Of a DNA stretch of 64,000 bases, positions 35,612 through 47,673 are shown piece after piece. The first letter of the stretch is position 1. The number at the start of each line of letters is the position of its first letter. Both the position numbers and the translations under genes were made by a program. Under the pieces are notes generated by a model. That model made no database searches, was not told where the DNA came from, and saw only the letters and a program-made list of their open reading frames with translations. Source of the DNA: Capniomyces stellatus (Eukaryota > Kickxellomycota > Harpellomycetes > Harpellales > Legeriomycetaceae); the NCBI GenBank assembly GCA_001661515.1, contig LUVW01000004.1, positions 453,644 through 517,643 on the forward strand, written 5' to 3'.

Positions 35612-36383
35612 TTCACAGCTCCTTACGCTATTGTTAGTCTTAATTTACTCCTGATACAATCTCTGCACCTGAAAATTTCACTACAATGCTTGCCTGTTTG
35701 CTTTACTAATAATTACAATTACGCTTTTTTTCCTTATTGAAATACAATTGCACTTTTATTTCTTTTCTTTATTTTTTTAGGTTATCCACTGATTCCAGCT
35801 ATATACAATATATATATTTGCTTGTCTTAAATTTTCTTAGTCTTCTTTCCATTCTTTTCAATTTGAATGCCTCCCCCAGCATTAACCAATGGCTGTTGAC
35901 TTGCTTTTTTTTTCTTTAATTTCAATTTATAACAGATTCAAAATGAAAAATTTTAACATGAAAATTCAGTTTTTTTTATATTTTTATTTACTTGCCATTT
36001 AAATATAACTCAACTTTACACTTTTGGTCCAAACTATTTAAATTTGATCAAAACCAAAGCAAAAAAAAATAAAAAACATTATTATTCATTTTTTTAAAGT
36101 GGATTTTACGAACAGAAACATCTTGAAAAGTTTTAGTGAAATAAATAAAAAAAAGACCATTGGAATAAAGTTTTTAATTTACAGCGTTATTATTACAATA
36201 CTATTCCGATTTAGCAAAGAAATTTTTTTTTTTGTTAAAGCTTTTTGATCACTTGAAATCTCTTCAATTTTAAAATCTATTCTTGTTTTTATTTTATTAT
36301 CTTGGCAATTAGACTAGATAAACGGTATATATCATATAAACGGACGACAATAGCAAACAAACAAACAAACAAATAATAAAACA
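35612..36383. other. Divergent promoter region between TAF6 and BRX1
   Basis: About 770 bp of AT-rich DNA with many A and T runs. An (AAAC)n tract at 36354-36372 ends just upstream of the BRX1 start codon. No gene seen. Confidence 0.6.
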
Positions 36384-37779
36384 ATGGCGTCACTATACAA
36401 AAAGGCAAAAAGAGATAGAGATTCAACTTTTGAAGACATTGAAGAAAAGGGCTCAAAAAACAAGCAGAGAGTATTACTGCTTTCAAGTCGTGGAATCACA
36501 TACAGGTAATTGTAAACGCTATGTTGTACACAGCCACACCTATATTTTTTGGACGTTAATATGTATATCTACTAACGATCAAGCCACTTGTAAATTTAGA
36601 CATCGACATTTGCTGAATGATCTGGAAGTTCTTCTTCCACAATCAAAAAAGGACTCAAAGCTAGACACCAAAAAGCAACTTGACGTTTTAAACGAGCTGG
36701 CAGAGCTCAACAACTGCAACAACGTTATTTTCTTTGAAGCAAGAAGACACGAGGATCTTTACATGTGGATATCAAGAGCACCATCAGGCCCAAGCGTTAA
36801 ATTCCACGTCCAAAACAGTAAGAACACCATTTGATTCACACCTCTACGCACTTTATTCACAGCAGGAACTTTGGCTGCCTCGATACTTATTATTTGGTCA
36901 TTAAACCTGTTTGTTTTTGTTTTTGTTTGGAACTGTAGTCCATACCATGAGCGAATTGAAGCTTAATGGAAATTGTTTAAAGGGATCTCGTCCAATTCTA
37001 TCATTTGATGCCAATTTTGACTCTTCAGAACATTATATGCTTTTAAGAACTATTTTCGAACAGGTAAAAATATGTCTTCTCTTTCTTTACTTTTATGCTT
37101 ATTCAATTGCTGATTATCCAACTAGAAAATGGATTCTATACTCGTATTATATTATATCATATTATATCATATCGTATTGTATTGTATTAGGTATTTGGTG
37201 TCCCTAAAGGTACCCGTAAAAGCAAACCGTTCTTTGACCATGTCATGTCCTTTACTATTATTGATCAAAGAATTTGGGTTAGAAACTACCAGGTAAATAT
37301 CACAATAAATATTAATAGTAATAGTAATAGTGTTAATGATAATAATAAATCATAATAATAAAACAATAATATTAATAATAAAATAATAATAGTAATAAAA
37401 CAATAATAATAAAATAATAATAGCAATAATAATCAGCTTCTCACTAATTTTTCTTGTTTTTCGTGTGTTTTATTATTGGGTTTAGATTGTCGAGAAGGAC
37501 TCTGAAACTGGTGCCGATGTTTCTGACAAAAATAACATGAATATGGTCGAAATCGGTCCTAGATTTGTCCTCAACCCCATTAGGATTTTTGATGGAAGTT
37601 TTGGTGGCCGAACCGTCTACGAAAACAAAAACTTCAACACTCCCACCGCCATTCGCTCCACTGAACGTCGCCAGAAATCCACCAAGTATGCCTCCCGTGC
37701 TGCTGCAAATGCCGATTATCAACACAAAATCAGATCCAACAAACTTCCTGAGGATCCCCTCAAGTCTGTTTTCAAGTAA
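36384..37779 (+). CDS. BRX1: BRX1, ribosome biogenesis protein (Brix domain)
   Basis: Five exons: 36384-36505, 36600-36817, 36939-37063, 37191-37292 and 37486-37779, phases consistent, 286 aa. Key segments are RVLLLSSRGITYRHRHLLND, LLPQSKKDSKLDTKK, NNVIFFEARRHEDLYMWISR and HTMSELKLNGNCLKGSRPIL. These are followed by VFGVPKGTRKSKPFFDHV, WVRNYQIVEKD and ETGADVS..IGPRFVLNPIRIFDGSFGG. This is the full Brix domain, and the closest family is Brx1 rather than Rpf1, Rpf2, Imp4 or Ssf1. Brx1 works in the nucleolus in 60S subunit assembly, with Ebp2. The fourth intron holds an AAT/AATA microsatellite (37300-37435). It is convergent with the copper transporter. Confidence 0.96.
37300..37435. repeat. (AAT)n/(AATA)n microsatellite
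   Basis: A run of imperfect AATAAT units interrupted by G and C, lying within the fourth intron of BRX1. Confidence 0.9.
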
Positions 37780-38130
37780 TCTTTGACTTTTATCACTTTT
37801 ATTAGTTCTAGTTTGTTTCTTTTTATTTTGTTTTATCCTATTGCCAATAAACTACCAACAAAATACACATAAATTCATCTTTTCTATTTGCTTTATTCTT
37901 TCAGCTAACCCGTGACAGATACTACCATGTCATCATATAACCTATTATCTCATTAATCATAAACTAAACTAAACCAAACTAAACTAAACTAAAAAAATAC
38001 TTGAAAAATGTTTCTATGAAAAACGAAAACGTAAACTACCCTCCCCTCCCCAACCTCCCAATTAAACCTGACTCAATAATCTAATTTTAAAAAAGTCAAT
38101 GCCTTTCTGTAACCCACTAGGTTTCCAGGC

Positions 38131-38761
38131 TCAGCAACAAGATTCGTTGACAGTTGAAGGCCCACTTATGACCTTATGGCTCCCGTCAGAACCCTGGCTT
38201 TCCTCCCCAAGAATATCGCTATTGTTTAAATTCCCACATTTCCTGCCCCCCACCCTCATCTTATACCGTACTATCTCAACCATCGTTTGCCCTATAGTCA
38301 ACCCTCCGCATATAACCATAAACAGTGGAATGTAGCCTCCCATAATTGCTATCATTAGCACATATCGCAGAACCGTTATGACAAAATATAACAACGATCT
38401 CACTGGAATTGTCCACACGGCACCCTCCCTATTCGTATTTTACATCCATTGCTCATACGTTTATTACATACTCATTTGTATATTTATGCTTGTCATTTCT
38501 TTGGCCATCGTTTTGTGGTACCCTTTTGCTATTAGTATAAATCATATAACATCTCCAACAGTATATAGACAGATGGCTTATGCGTATTTACCTCAATGGG
38601 ATTAAGTCTGATACCATCGACAGTCCACGCTCAAGTATACCGAGGAATATAAGCAATAGATATGCCCCCAAAAATTGTATTGGCGTGCGTAGAAAGCATG
38701 CATAAAACACCATGTTCAGGTACACTGCACCAGGTGCGACTGCGTCTCTTTTCCCACACAT
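38131..38761 (-). CDS. Ctr-family copper transporter
   Basis: Two exons: 38761-38592 and 38428-38131, phase 2 join, 155 aa. It has three predicted membrane segments: TM1 around FLGAYLLLIFLGILERGL, TM2 around SLLYFVITVLRYVLMIAIM and TM3 around YIPLFMVICGGLTIG. TM2 carries the MxxxM copper motif (MIAIM) and TM3 the GxxxG packing motif (GLTIG), both hallmarks of Ctr transporters, which form trimers and import Cu(I). The methionine-rich N-terminus of high-affinity plasma-membrane Ctr1 is nearly absent, so a Ctr2-like vacuolar or low-affinity role is more likely (inference). The C-terminal tail is hydrophilic and ends with a Cys pair (ESCC), which could bind copper. No single long frame shows the whole gene. 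Confidence 0.85.
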
Positions 38762-39982
38762 GTTTAATTTTCAGCTAATATTGCTTCTCTTTTTTCCCTA
38801 TTTTATTTTAATTTTTTCTGTTTACAGTTTTCAAACCCTATATTGATATATCATTTAGTGTTGTTGTTTGTATTTGCTAACATCTAATACCTTACACAAT
38901 GGCCGATAAAATCGACTTTATAGCGGTGATATGCCTTACCTATTGACAGGATTTACCAAGATGGTAGTATCGCTGCAGGATAACTTTAGATAAAAAAAAA
39001 TCTGTAAATTGGATTAAACCAACTTTGCTACTTTTTTGTTAGCCATATACCTTAATACACAGCAAGTCTAAATAAAACATGGGTTTTTGGTTAATAAATG
39101 TTTTTAGATAGTGTAATCGTAAGTGTAGTTCTGGATATAGTGATAGTTGTTTTGTATTAATCTTGAAAAGGTAGTGGCATTTTAGCTAGAAGTCTGCGAT
39201 ATTAATCGCCAAAAAGTCCATTTTGAAGGTTTGGTTTACAAGAATCATCGAATTGTATTGAATGGTTTATCAATTATGGGATTCACTTGCTTGGGTTTTG
39301 GGTGGTGGCTTAGTATTAAGCAAACTGGCTTTAGGCAAATACAATCCGCCAAATGTGAACTCCAGATCATTTTATACTATTTAATTTGAATCTAGACTTT
39401 GTCTAATTTGGGGGTTTTTTTATTTTTATTTTATATATATATTTTTTGATAATTGAAGTCCCAAAACTCAATTATTAAATTATAGATCTTGGATCTACTA
39501 GTATTTGATTTGAACACTCTTACTCGCGATTTATTTAGTAGCAACTTGGATTAAAAAGAAAAACGACAAAAAATTCAATTTATTTTATTTATTTATTTAT
39601 TTTTTTATTTATGTGGTTTATTGGTAACATAACTCACACAACAAAAGATACTGAGGGTTACGGTTTAAAACCAAATAGTCGTTACTTGATTACAGCCTGA
39701 GGATTAAATGTAAAGACAATTGCAATTGGGTGGAGCTGTTTCCTTTTGGTAGTGGAGATTAGGATGGACAATAAACTAAATCTACATGATATGTTTTGCG
39801 AACAGTACTTATAAATTCCAAAAGAAACTTGGCTTCCAGGGTAAAGTTAATGGTGGAACAGAATGAATACGGTTTGAACAAAACATATATTATTAATAGA
39901 TGAAATGCAAGAAGCATTGTAAAACAACATTTATATAAACACGAACACGTACATTATAACAAGTAAAAAACTAGCAAGTAAA
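38762..39982. other. Intergenic spacer
   Basis: About 1.2 kb of AT-rich DNA between the copper transporter start and the 3' end of the second permease. No gene seen. Confidence 0.6.
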
Positions 39983-41431
39983 TTAGAGATGGTATCTAAA
40001 CATTGGATGCATATCGTTTAGAGCAATTTGTTCCTTTTCGGTCAAATGGCTGACATCGACTACGTTTGCGTCACGGCTTGCGTTGACTCTCTTAAAGTAA
40101 ATCAAGAAGAAGACAGTGAGGACAAGAACCAGCAACAAGTTTCCTATAAGGAACATAAAACCTAGGGTGAAGTTTGGAGCAAGGGCTTGGACAAACATAT
40201 AAGGAGAAACAACACCGGCGATTGAACCTACAGAGATGGTCAAGGCAGAAGCTATCATTCTCTTTGATGTGCCGCCCATATTTGTGGACATCCACGTGAT
40301 TACAACGGAAATGTTTGGGCAAATTCCAAATCCAGCAATGCACAAAAAGATCAGTCTTAACAGGGCGTTTTTGCCATAGGCAGCAACAGCATACCCAACA
40401 ATGGTGAGACCTGTGTTGAAAAATACTAAAGACCATAGCGGGAAGGAGTTGACAAAGTGGGCTGTGAACAGCGCGCCGAGAAGACCTGCGAAATTAGGAA
40501 GAGCCGACATGTAGGTGGCATAGATGGATGTGTAGCCCATAAATTTGATAAGGGTTGGACTGAAGACACCCATGACAATGTATGCGTTGTTGACTCCAAA
40601 GAACATTATTGTGAAGAGCAAAAGCTTCCAGTTGGTAATAGTTTTAATCAAGTCACGACCTGAGATTTTGGCTGTCAGTGCTGTTCCTTGACTGGCTGTA
40701 ATACGTCGTACAGCGAGCTCACGTTCCTCCTCGGTAAAAATTGGTGCTGTCTCAGGGTAATCGTACACATAGAAATACACCAGAACACCGATAAACAGTG
40801 TTGCAGCTCCTTCGACAATAAAAATCAGCTGGTATGGTGTCAAAGCTGCAGTTTTGATTGATGCCAACCCCGCGGCTGCAGGCCCACCAATCATTCCGGC
40901 CAATGGGACAGCAGTGAAAAAGTACGACATTCTAACCCCAATTTCACTTCTGGTGTACCAGTATGGCAAGTACGCCACAACTCCGGGTGTAAGACCAGAC
41001 TCTAAAGCACCAAGAATAGATCGAAGAATAACAAAACTGGTTCCGTTTTTGCAGGCGGCGAGTGCTATGCAGATAATTGACCAAGAACAACCAATGAATG
41101 AGAACCAAATATGCGGCTTGATCTTCTTCAGCAACATGTTTGAAGGCGTTTCGCACAGAATGTAAAACACAAAGAAGATTGCTGTCGTATTTGCCTCCTC
41201 TGTTTTTGTCAGGTTTAGCCCTTCCTTCAACCCATTAATCAGTGCAGTACCAATATTTGAACGATCCATAATAGCTCCAATATATAGTGCCACCAAAATT
41301 GGAATGACCTTGAAATCAATCTTTCTTAAATAGCTTCTGGCGATCATCTTCTCATGTTCAGTCAGCTCAACCTCGACATTCAACTCGACCCCTGGATTTT
41401 TGCTACTGATACTTGCCTTTTCAGTATTCAT
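39983..41431 (-). CDS. MFS permease, allantoate/nicotinate type, copy 2 (intronless)
   Basis: Single exon, 482 aa, about 12 membrane segments. The family hallmark is GAIMDRSNIGTA, with PYWYTRSEIGVRM after segment 4. The C-terminal tail is HLTEKEQIALNDMHPMFRYHL-like (DVSHL then MFRYHL). It is a proton-coupled organic-anion importer of the Dal5/Tna1 type; substrate unknown. It is paralogous to the permeases at 22.9 and 43.7 kb. Unlike both, it has no intron at either shared position (after ILCE and after ASIK), and the flanking residues are intact. That points to precise loss of both introns, for example by recombination with a cDNA. The N-terminal cytoplasmic segment carries acidic residues (ELNVEVELTEHEK) shared with copy 3. 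Confidence 0.93.
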   Translation of the reverse strand: MNTEKASISSKNPGVELNVEVELTEHEKMIARSYLRKIDFKVIPILVALYIGAIMDRSNIGTALINGLKEGLNLTKTEEANTTAIFFVFYILCETPSNMLLKKIKPHIWFSFIGCSWSIICIALAACKNGTSFVILRSILGALESGLTPGVVAYLPYWYTRSEIGVRMSYFFTAVPLAGMIGGPAAAGLASIKTAALTPYQLIFIVEGAATLFIGVLVYFYVYDYPETAPIFTEEERELAVRRITASQGTALTAKISGRDLIKTITNWKLLLFTIMFFGVNNAYIVMGVFSPTLIKFMGYTSIYATYMSALPNFAGLLGALFTAHFVNSFPLWSLVFFNTGLTIVGYAVAAYGKNALLRLIFLCIAGFGICPNISVVITWMSTNMGGTSKRMIASALTISVGSIAGVVSPYMFVQALAPNFTLGFMFLIGNLLLVLVLTVFFLIYFKRVNASRDANVVDVSHLTEKEQIALNDMHPMFRYHL

Positions 41432-42407
41432 TGCTTCTTTTATTTTTCTTGTTATCTGCCTTTTATTTTTTCTATCTTTGTTTTTGGCTATATATCCTCT
41501 TTCAATTTAAGGTTGCTCTATTTACTACTAACCAGGCTATCAAATTTATCTATATTATGTATCCAAAGTATGGATACTCTTATTATTGTGTATAAAGGAG
41601 CTAAAGGATTATTCTTTTTGCGAATTGCTTTAAAACAATTTGTATCCGATGACATTACGGTTGGCTATATATACTTGATTTTGCTCATGGCCATGACTAT
41701 GACTACTGCGAATTATTTCTGGTCTTTGTGCAATTCAACCTTAGTGTCATCGATTTAGAAATTTTAATTAGCTCCCTTCAGTGCTTCATTTAGCTGGCTT
41801 TGTCAAGGCAGCAAGAATCTTTTTGTCGTTTGATTTATCGCTTGGACAAGCTAATGAATGGTGTGGTGACACTAGATTTAATTTTCTCTACTACATCTAA
41901 AGAAAATAAATTAAAACTAAAAAATCAAAGAACCAACTCCTACTTGACGTTTTATGTTTAAAACAAGGCGAATACGCTTTGACCATTACAATTCGCTGCT
42001 TTTAAATTCAGGGGGTAATTGCATACCAAACTGAATCAGCAAAGCTGGTTTGTTTTGTATACAATGGCCAAGTACACCAACTCTCTTATCAATCAAAGCA
42101 TTTTAATTAGCCACAATAGCTTTGCTCGCTACTATCTCGTTACTGCATATTTTCATGTTGAGTTTTCCAATTATTTACCCTATGGATTTTATCTTTTAGT
42201 TTTTTTTATTGAAATTTGCTTTTAGCGTTTCTAGTTGGTCTTCATTCAAGTCGATTCACTGAATAAAGCGAACCCAAATGCTAATTATAAATTCGCTACT
42301 GTTGCGTGACTGATTTGGTCTTACAAATTTAATATTTTCAGCGTTTTTTTCTCACTCTTTTTTTTTAATTCGAGATTTACCCAATATTTTCGCGTTGTTT
42401 TATAATT

Positions 42408-42619
42408 ATGGTAGAGAAAAAAAAGGAAAAGTTGATGGATAGGCTGTCATCGATTGTAAGTAGGGGAAAAGGGACTAATTAAGACGTTTTTTAATCAACT
42501 TGACAGTTTAAAGAAAAGCGATACAGCCCCTTAAAAGCAAGAATAATCAAAAAGTTAAAACACACGGTATTGCTCTTCTCACCTCAACGACAAAAAAAAG
42601 GTGACGAAGTTGTGAAATA
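42408..42619 (+). CDS. Possible small basic protein, two exons
   Basis: An ATG at 42408 opens MVEKKKEKLMDRLSSI and meets a consensus donor (GTAAGT) at about 42456. After an acceptor (GACAG) at about 42505 the same phase continues FKEKRYSPLKARIIKKLK, runs to VLLFSPQRQKKGDEVVK and stops. The product would be about 53 aa, very basic, with no recognised domain. A further acceptor-bounded stretch (RYKDDKSRSAFWFGR, about 43035-43085) might belong to it in another isoform. It could be chance; only the strong donor and phase agreement support it. Confidence 0.25.
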
Positions 42620-42781
42620 AGGAGAAAAAGAGAAAAATATAAGGATAGGGGGGAAAAGTAAGGAGAAAGCAGAAAAAAAATAAGGAGGAATATGGTAATA
42701 AGGTAGTGTGGTAAGGGAAGAAGAAAAAAATTAAACACGTGAAGCCCAAAACCAAAGTACCAGAAAAAAAACTATTAATTG

Positions 42782-42812
42782 CCCTAATCCCTAGACCCTA
42801 ATCCCTAGACCC
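42782..42812. repeat. Telomere-like CCCTAA tract
   Basis: Two copies of a 14-bp unit CCCTAATCCCTAGA followed by CCC. It resembles degenerate TTAGGG-type telomere repeat on the other strand. Confidence 0.7.
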
Positions 42813-43654
42813 AAAGTCATACCATATGCTACCAGTACGTTGGTAATATGTTGATAGTACGCTATGCTACTTTATGTTTGATCACCTTTCTGTTGTGTTT
42901 TAACTTGATTTACAAGATTGTAGATTGTTAAATTGCTCAGGTTTTACAAGTTTTGTAGGGTTGCCCTTGATTTTTTTTTCTTTTTTTCTTTTTGACTTTT
43001 TGACTTTTTTTGTTAATGAATTTATTGTTTAGTCGCTATAAAGATGACAAATCCAGATCTGCATTTTGGTTTGGACGAATAATTTGCTGCTAAACAGTTT
43101 GGTGCTATAATAAAATAAAACCTCATCTCGCCTTAAACTGTTCGATTTTTATTATCATCACTGAAGCCCCTTAAAATGAGTTTGGTAACTACAGTTGAGG
43201 ATGCAAAAAAAGTAAACAGTACCTTTTTAACATAAAATATTAGCTACTAGTAGGGTTGAAAGTGAGGAAAGTAGCAAAGAAAACGAGAATTAAAAATGGG
43301 GAAGGCAAAAAGTACAAGTTTGAAATTTAGACCAAATAGGCGACACTAAAAATAAAAAAAAGCACCAAAATAATCGATTTTGAAATAATTAGGACAGACA
43401 GACGGGGTAAAGTAAGGACGACCGATTATTTACTATTTGCTTTTGGGTATGATAACACTTTGTAGCAATTAGCATGTAGTTTGAGTGGTTAAACTTAATC
43501 GATCAACAAACCCATGATTTATATACATGTAATTTGAATCAAAGTGGGTGGGCAAGCCAGTTAATAAGACTGTGGTAGTTAAAACTGGTATATTACCAAA
43601 TACACGTACATTAAGATAGCAAAATGAGTGAATAAACTAAAAAAAAAGAATGAG

Positions 43655-45581
43655 TTAAATCTTGTATCTAAAAAGCGGATGCTTATCGTTTAAATTTGTT
43701 TGCTCCTCTTCGTTCAAATGAGAAATATCACAAGGATTTTCGTCACGGTATTTGTTGACACGCTTAAAGTAAATCATCATACCAATAGACAGCGCTATTG
43801 TCAGTGATTGACTGAGCAACATGAACGAGTAGCCAGCAGTAAACTGAGGAAATAGATCGATTGTAAACAGATAAGGGGCCAGAACAGACCCAAGAGCGCC
43901 AAATGCAATAATAAATGCGGAGGCGATCAGCCTCTTTGAAATTCCGCCCATGTTCACGGAGGCCCATGTCAAAATCATGGAAATGTTTGGGGCAACGCCC
44001 AGCCCTGAAATGGTTAAAAACACAAGTTTCAGCGTCTTTCCAGGAACAAACCCAACAACAGCAAACCCAACCAGAACATAAAACGCATTTAGCGAAACCA
44101 GAATCCACAGCGGAACTCTTGTGACCAGCTTATAAAGAACCAGAGAGTTTATTAGGCCAGCCATAGAGGGTAATGCGCTTACAAGAAGAGTTGTTCCGGT
44201 TGAGAACCCAAATCCATTTATGATTGTTGGGCCTGCAATGCCAGACACTGTGATTGAAAAACTCATACCAAAGTACATTAATGCAAAGGGGATCAGCTTC
44301 CAGTCCATAAGCGCGCTAACCGATCCCATAAACGATAATTTGGCCTTGGCTGCTGATCCTTGACTTTCGGCAACACGCCTGATAGCCAATTTCTGCTCCT
44401 CCTCGGTCAGCAGCTTTGTGGTTTGGGGGTAGTCGTGAATCAAAAAGTATGCTATAATGCCTACTACTAGAGTTATTGCCCCTTCAAAAATGAAAATGTT
44501 TTGGTACTTTGTCAAGCTCGGAATCTACTTATATATGAATCTTTAATCAGTACAGCTGACAATATAACCCAAAGTGTCAAGCTACTACTTGAAATAGCTA
44601 TCTATATGCTGCTATCTCTATTCTGTTATTTCTATTACTGTTCTACCCTCCCTTCATGAGCATATTGCGCTTTGGTGTGCCCTTCCTTCATTTTTTGCTT
44701 AGTTGGAGCAATAGTTATATACAAATCTGGTATGTTTGTCCAGAAATATTATAGTAGAGTTACCGTACGTCAATCTGTGTCAGTGCATAAGCAAGAGGCC
44801 CTGATATAATTCCTGAAATGGCAAGAGCTGAGAAAAATAATGCCATGCGCGGCCCGATCTCCTGTCTCGTATACCAGTATGGCAAGTAAGCCACTACTCC
44901 CGGCGCCAACCCACACTGCAATACTCCCAAAATGCATCTGACTATAATAAGCTGGGTTCCGTTTTGAACAAACCCAAGGCACATTGTGGTGATTGACCAA
45001 GAAATAGCGATAAACGTAAACCACGTCGATGGGGTCAGCTTTTTTAGCAGCAAGTTGGCTGGGACTACGGATTTAGCATATTTATTTAAACAGGATTTAT
45101 TCTCTTGTCAGTTGGTCAGTAATATGTTTGTACCATTGAGCTCTGCTGTTTTCTTCTTATTCAAAGAATTTTGCAGGTATGAATGGCTAAACGTTTGCAT
45201 ATTGCGTATAAACGTTGATGGAACGTAAATAGTATAGATAGAACGTGGATGGCATAGATGGAACGTGAATAGCATAGATTAAATGTAAATATTACCCTCA
45301 AATATTATATAAAATACCGCAAACAATGACGCCGCATTTCCCTCTTCCAATTTTGTCAAATTCAATCCCTGCCTAAGCCCTAAAACATACGCAAAGCCTA
45401 GATTTCCTCTATCAATCAACGAGCTCAGGTATAACAAGATCATTGTGGGCACAATGCGCAAGTCTATCTTTCTCAAATACGTCTTCACCAAATTCTTTTC
45501 ATATTCTGTTAGCTCTGTCTCGACATTAAGCTCAAATTTTTCGGAGCTGTTATCCTTAGATTGTTCTTTATCAGCAGCCAT
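43655..45581 (-). CDS. MFS permease, allantoate/nicotinate type, copy 3
   Basis: Three exons: 45581-45296, 45064-44769 and 44524-43655, phases consistent, 483 aa. The N-terminal FELNVETELTEYEKNLVKTY is followed by about 12 membrane segments. The family hallmark is altered to SSLIDRGNLGFA (the others read MDR.NIG), and PYWYTRQEIGPRM follows segment 4. The tail is HLNEEEQTNL then PLFRYKI. It is a proton-coupled organic-anion importer; the changed hallmark may mean a different substrate. Exon 2 is exactly 296 bp, the same length as exon 2 of copy 1, and both introns lie at the same positions and phases. The second donor is GTACGG, a weak site, chosen because it restores alignment with the paralogues. 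Confidence 0.92.
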
Positions 45582-46576
45582 GGATTACCTTTGTGGTGTT
45601 TGATTTACAGTTTAATATTGTACTACAAAATAAAATTAAGTTAGAATTGCTATAACAGCTATATCTCCGAGTATATTCAAGATACAGAAACGATAATAAT
45701 TATGTTTACGACTTTTCTAGTACCAAAAATCGGCAAAAAAAAAAAAAACTGACGGTAGCAAAAAAGAAGTCGCTTTTATGATTTAAAGTGAACAATATCG
45801 TCGCTGTGTTGTGATCCTTCAACGCTATTTATACACAGCGCGTTTGCTTTTATTTTATTTTCTTAACCATTGGTTTGTACTTTTCATGTTTTTTTTTTCT
45901 TCTCTACTTTGTTTTCACTTTTTTTTTCCTTCTTTAAAGTGGTTTGGTTGATTTAGTTGATTTTGGTGGTTCTGGTTCTTGGTTGAATGTAAAATGTCAT
46001 TGTTACAGCAATAAAATAACAAGTCCCAGCTTACTGTAAAAAAAAAATTTAAAAAAAAAGAACGTCTGCTTTTCAGTTTTAGAACAGGATGTGGACCAGA
46101 TCATAATTTAATTTCACTAAAGCTGATTGTTTGCAAAACTTTTATCTTCCTAAACTAACATTGATTGGTCTGTATACGAAATTTGGTTTGTTTGTTTTTT
46201 TTATTTTAAATCATACTTTTCTGGATTCGTTACTTGTTTTGGCTCATTCTAAATGTTACCACTTTTAGTACCAAATTACATAAACAGCGGCAAATTAAGG
46301 TAGTTTTTTCTGTGATTTACATTTCAATCATTTTACTCATTACAAGTACTGCAAAATTGGTTTAAATTACTAAGAGTGACGACAAAATATTACAAATTGA
46401 GAATATTAATTGCTAAAATCTCCAACTAATTAATTATTAAAAGCAAGACACTGAAACATAATTTTCTCTATTTAACCTACTTTGGCTTACATCTTGTAAT
46501 CACCAAACTCGTTAATTGTACAAAGTAGCGAGATTTCATAAAACAGAATTATCCAGTTTGGCGGCAAATTGGCAAT
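45582..46576. other. Intergenic spacer
   Basis: About 1 kb of AT-rich DNA with A and T runs upstream of the third permease. No gene seen. Confidence 0.6.
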
Positions 46577-47673
46577 TCAACATTTCACCTTTATATGATA
46601 TATTGAGATGTTTTTACGTAGACCTGCCCAAATTCCATGATGTTTCCTTATTACACGACCAAACAAATTGGACAGAAGCAACCAGCTCAGAAGTCCTGCA
46701 TAAGGCCCTACCCTGTTTTCAAGCGTAACATTAAGCGAGATCAGTTGGCCTGCATCCTGATATATGGTATCCAACCTGAAACCATTACAAAGGTATAGTT
46801 GAATATAGGACAAATGTTTTAGGGTGGTCTTTATTACACAGCCTTGGTTTATTTGTTTCCAAATAAATAAAGTTTGAGCAAACAGTCCAGTACTATCAGA
46901 ATGAAAGAAGCACAGGTGGCCTATAAATTACAAACCCAGACAGACCAAATAATGAATTTTGCTGTCGTATAAACATCCTTTAACCAATCTACCCCGTTCC
47001 CCTGTGGATAAATCGATGACAAATTGGTGGATTGGGATGAAGGTTGTACATGTGTTCATTAAAATATAAAGTTGTAGATGGTATATTTAAAATCTTACTT
47101 GGATTGTTCACTTTGACAAATACGCTTGCGTGCCTGGAGATGTTAATCGGTGGATAACGGAGTATGAGAAGATGTTGTTTTTTATCAATGTCATTGCACC
47201 ATCCATCGATAATGGTCAAATTGGCAATGTGGACTGTGCCAAAGCAGTAGTAGGCTTTAAAACCCAACCTATTTTTTGTTATCTCTTTAAGTCGGTTGAT
47301 AAACACGATCATGCTGCATGCAAACTTATGGATACTCAGACAATATGCCCCCTAAATTAATTTAAAAGTACGTATCATGTGTTATAATTGTTTTTTCTTT
47401 CTCCTTTATTTGTCTAAAACCATTAAATAGTAAATATTCATCAATGATAAAGGATGCAGGAATCACACTAAAGTATGATAATCTTGACCTGTGTTGATTT
47501 AAATATGTACTGGTTAGATAGTAGCTTTCTGATTCAACTTTACTTGTAAGTAGGTTGGCAAACAAATATATTAGAAAGGCGTGGTGTTGCGTTTTCTTTT
47601 TCTTTTTTTGACGTTGTGTTGTAAAATTTGCATAACTTAGCTCTTTTAATAGTTGATGGAAAATAACAGGCAC
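46577..47673 (-). CDS. Unidentified gene or gene remnant
   Basis: Two exons join in phase: 47351-47099 (contains FINRLKEITKNRLGF, GWCNDIDKKQHLLILRYPP, INISRHASVFVKVNNP) and 46749-46577 (QLISLNVTLENRVGPYAGLL ... IYHIKVKC, stop). The joined text FVKVNNPSQLISLNVTLENR has the alternating pattern of an immunoglobulin-like or arrestin-like beta sandwich, as in trafficking-complex C-termini. That is only a hint. Upstream, 47673-47362 is another open stretch with protein-like composition (SKVESESYYLTSTYLNQ, IPASFIIDEYLLFNGF) that I could not splice onto the first exon. If the gene starts at the ATG at 47312, the product is about 130 aa. It may be the 3' remains of a longer gene. Confidence 0.35.

Larger units (their letters stand above)
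41432..43654. other. Intergenic spacer with a possible tiny gene
   Basis: About 2.2 kb between copy 2 and copy 3 of the permeases. It holds the copy 2 promoter, a candidate two-exon small ORF (42408-42602, listed separately) and a telomere-like CCCTAA tract at 42782-42812. Otherwise no gene seen. Confidence 0.55.
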
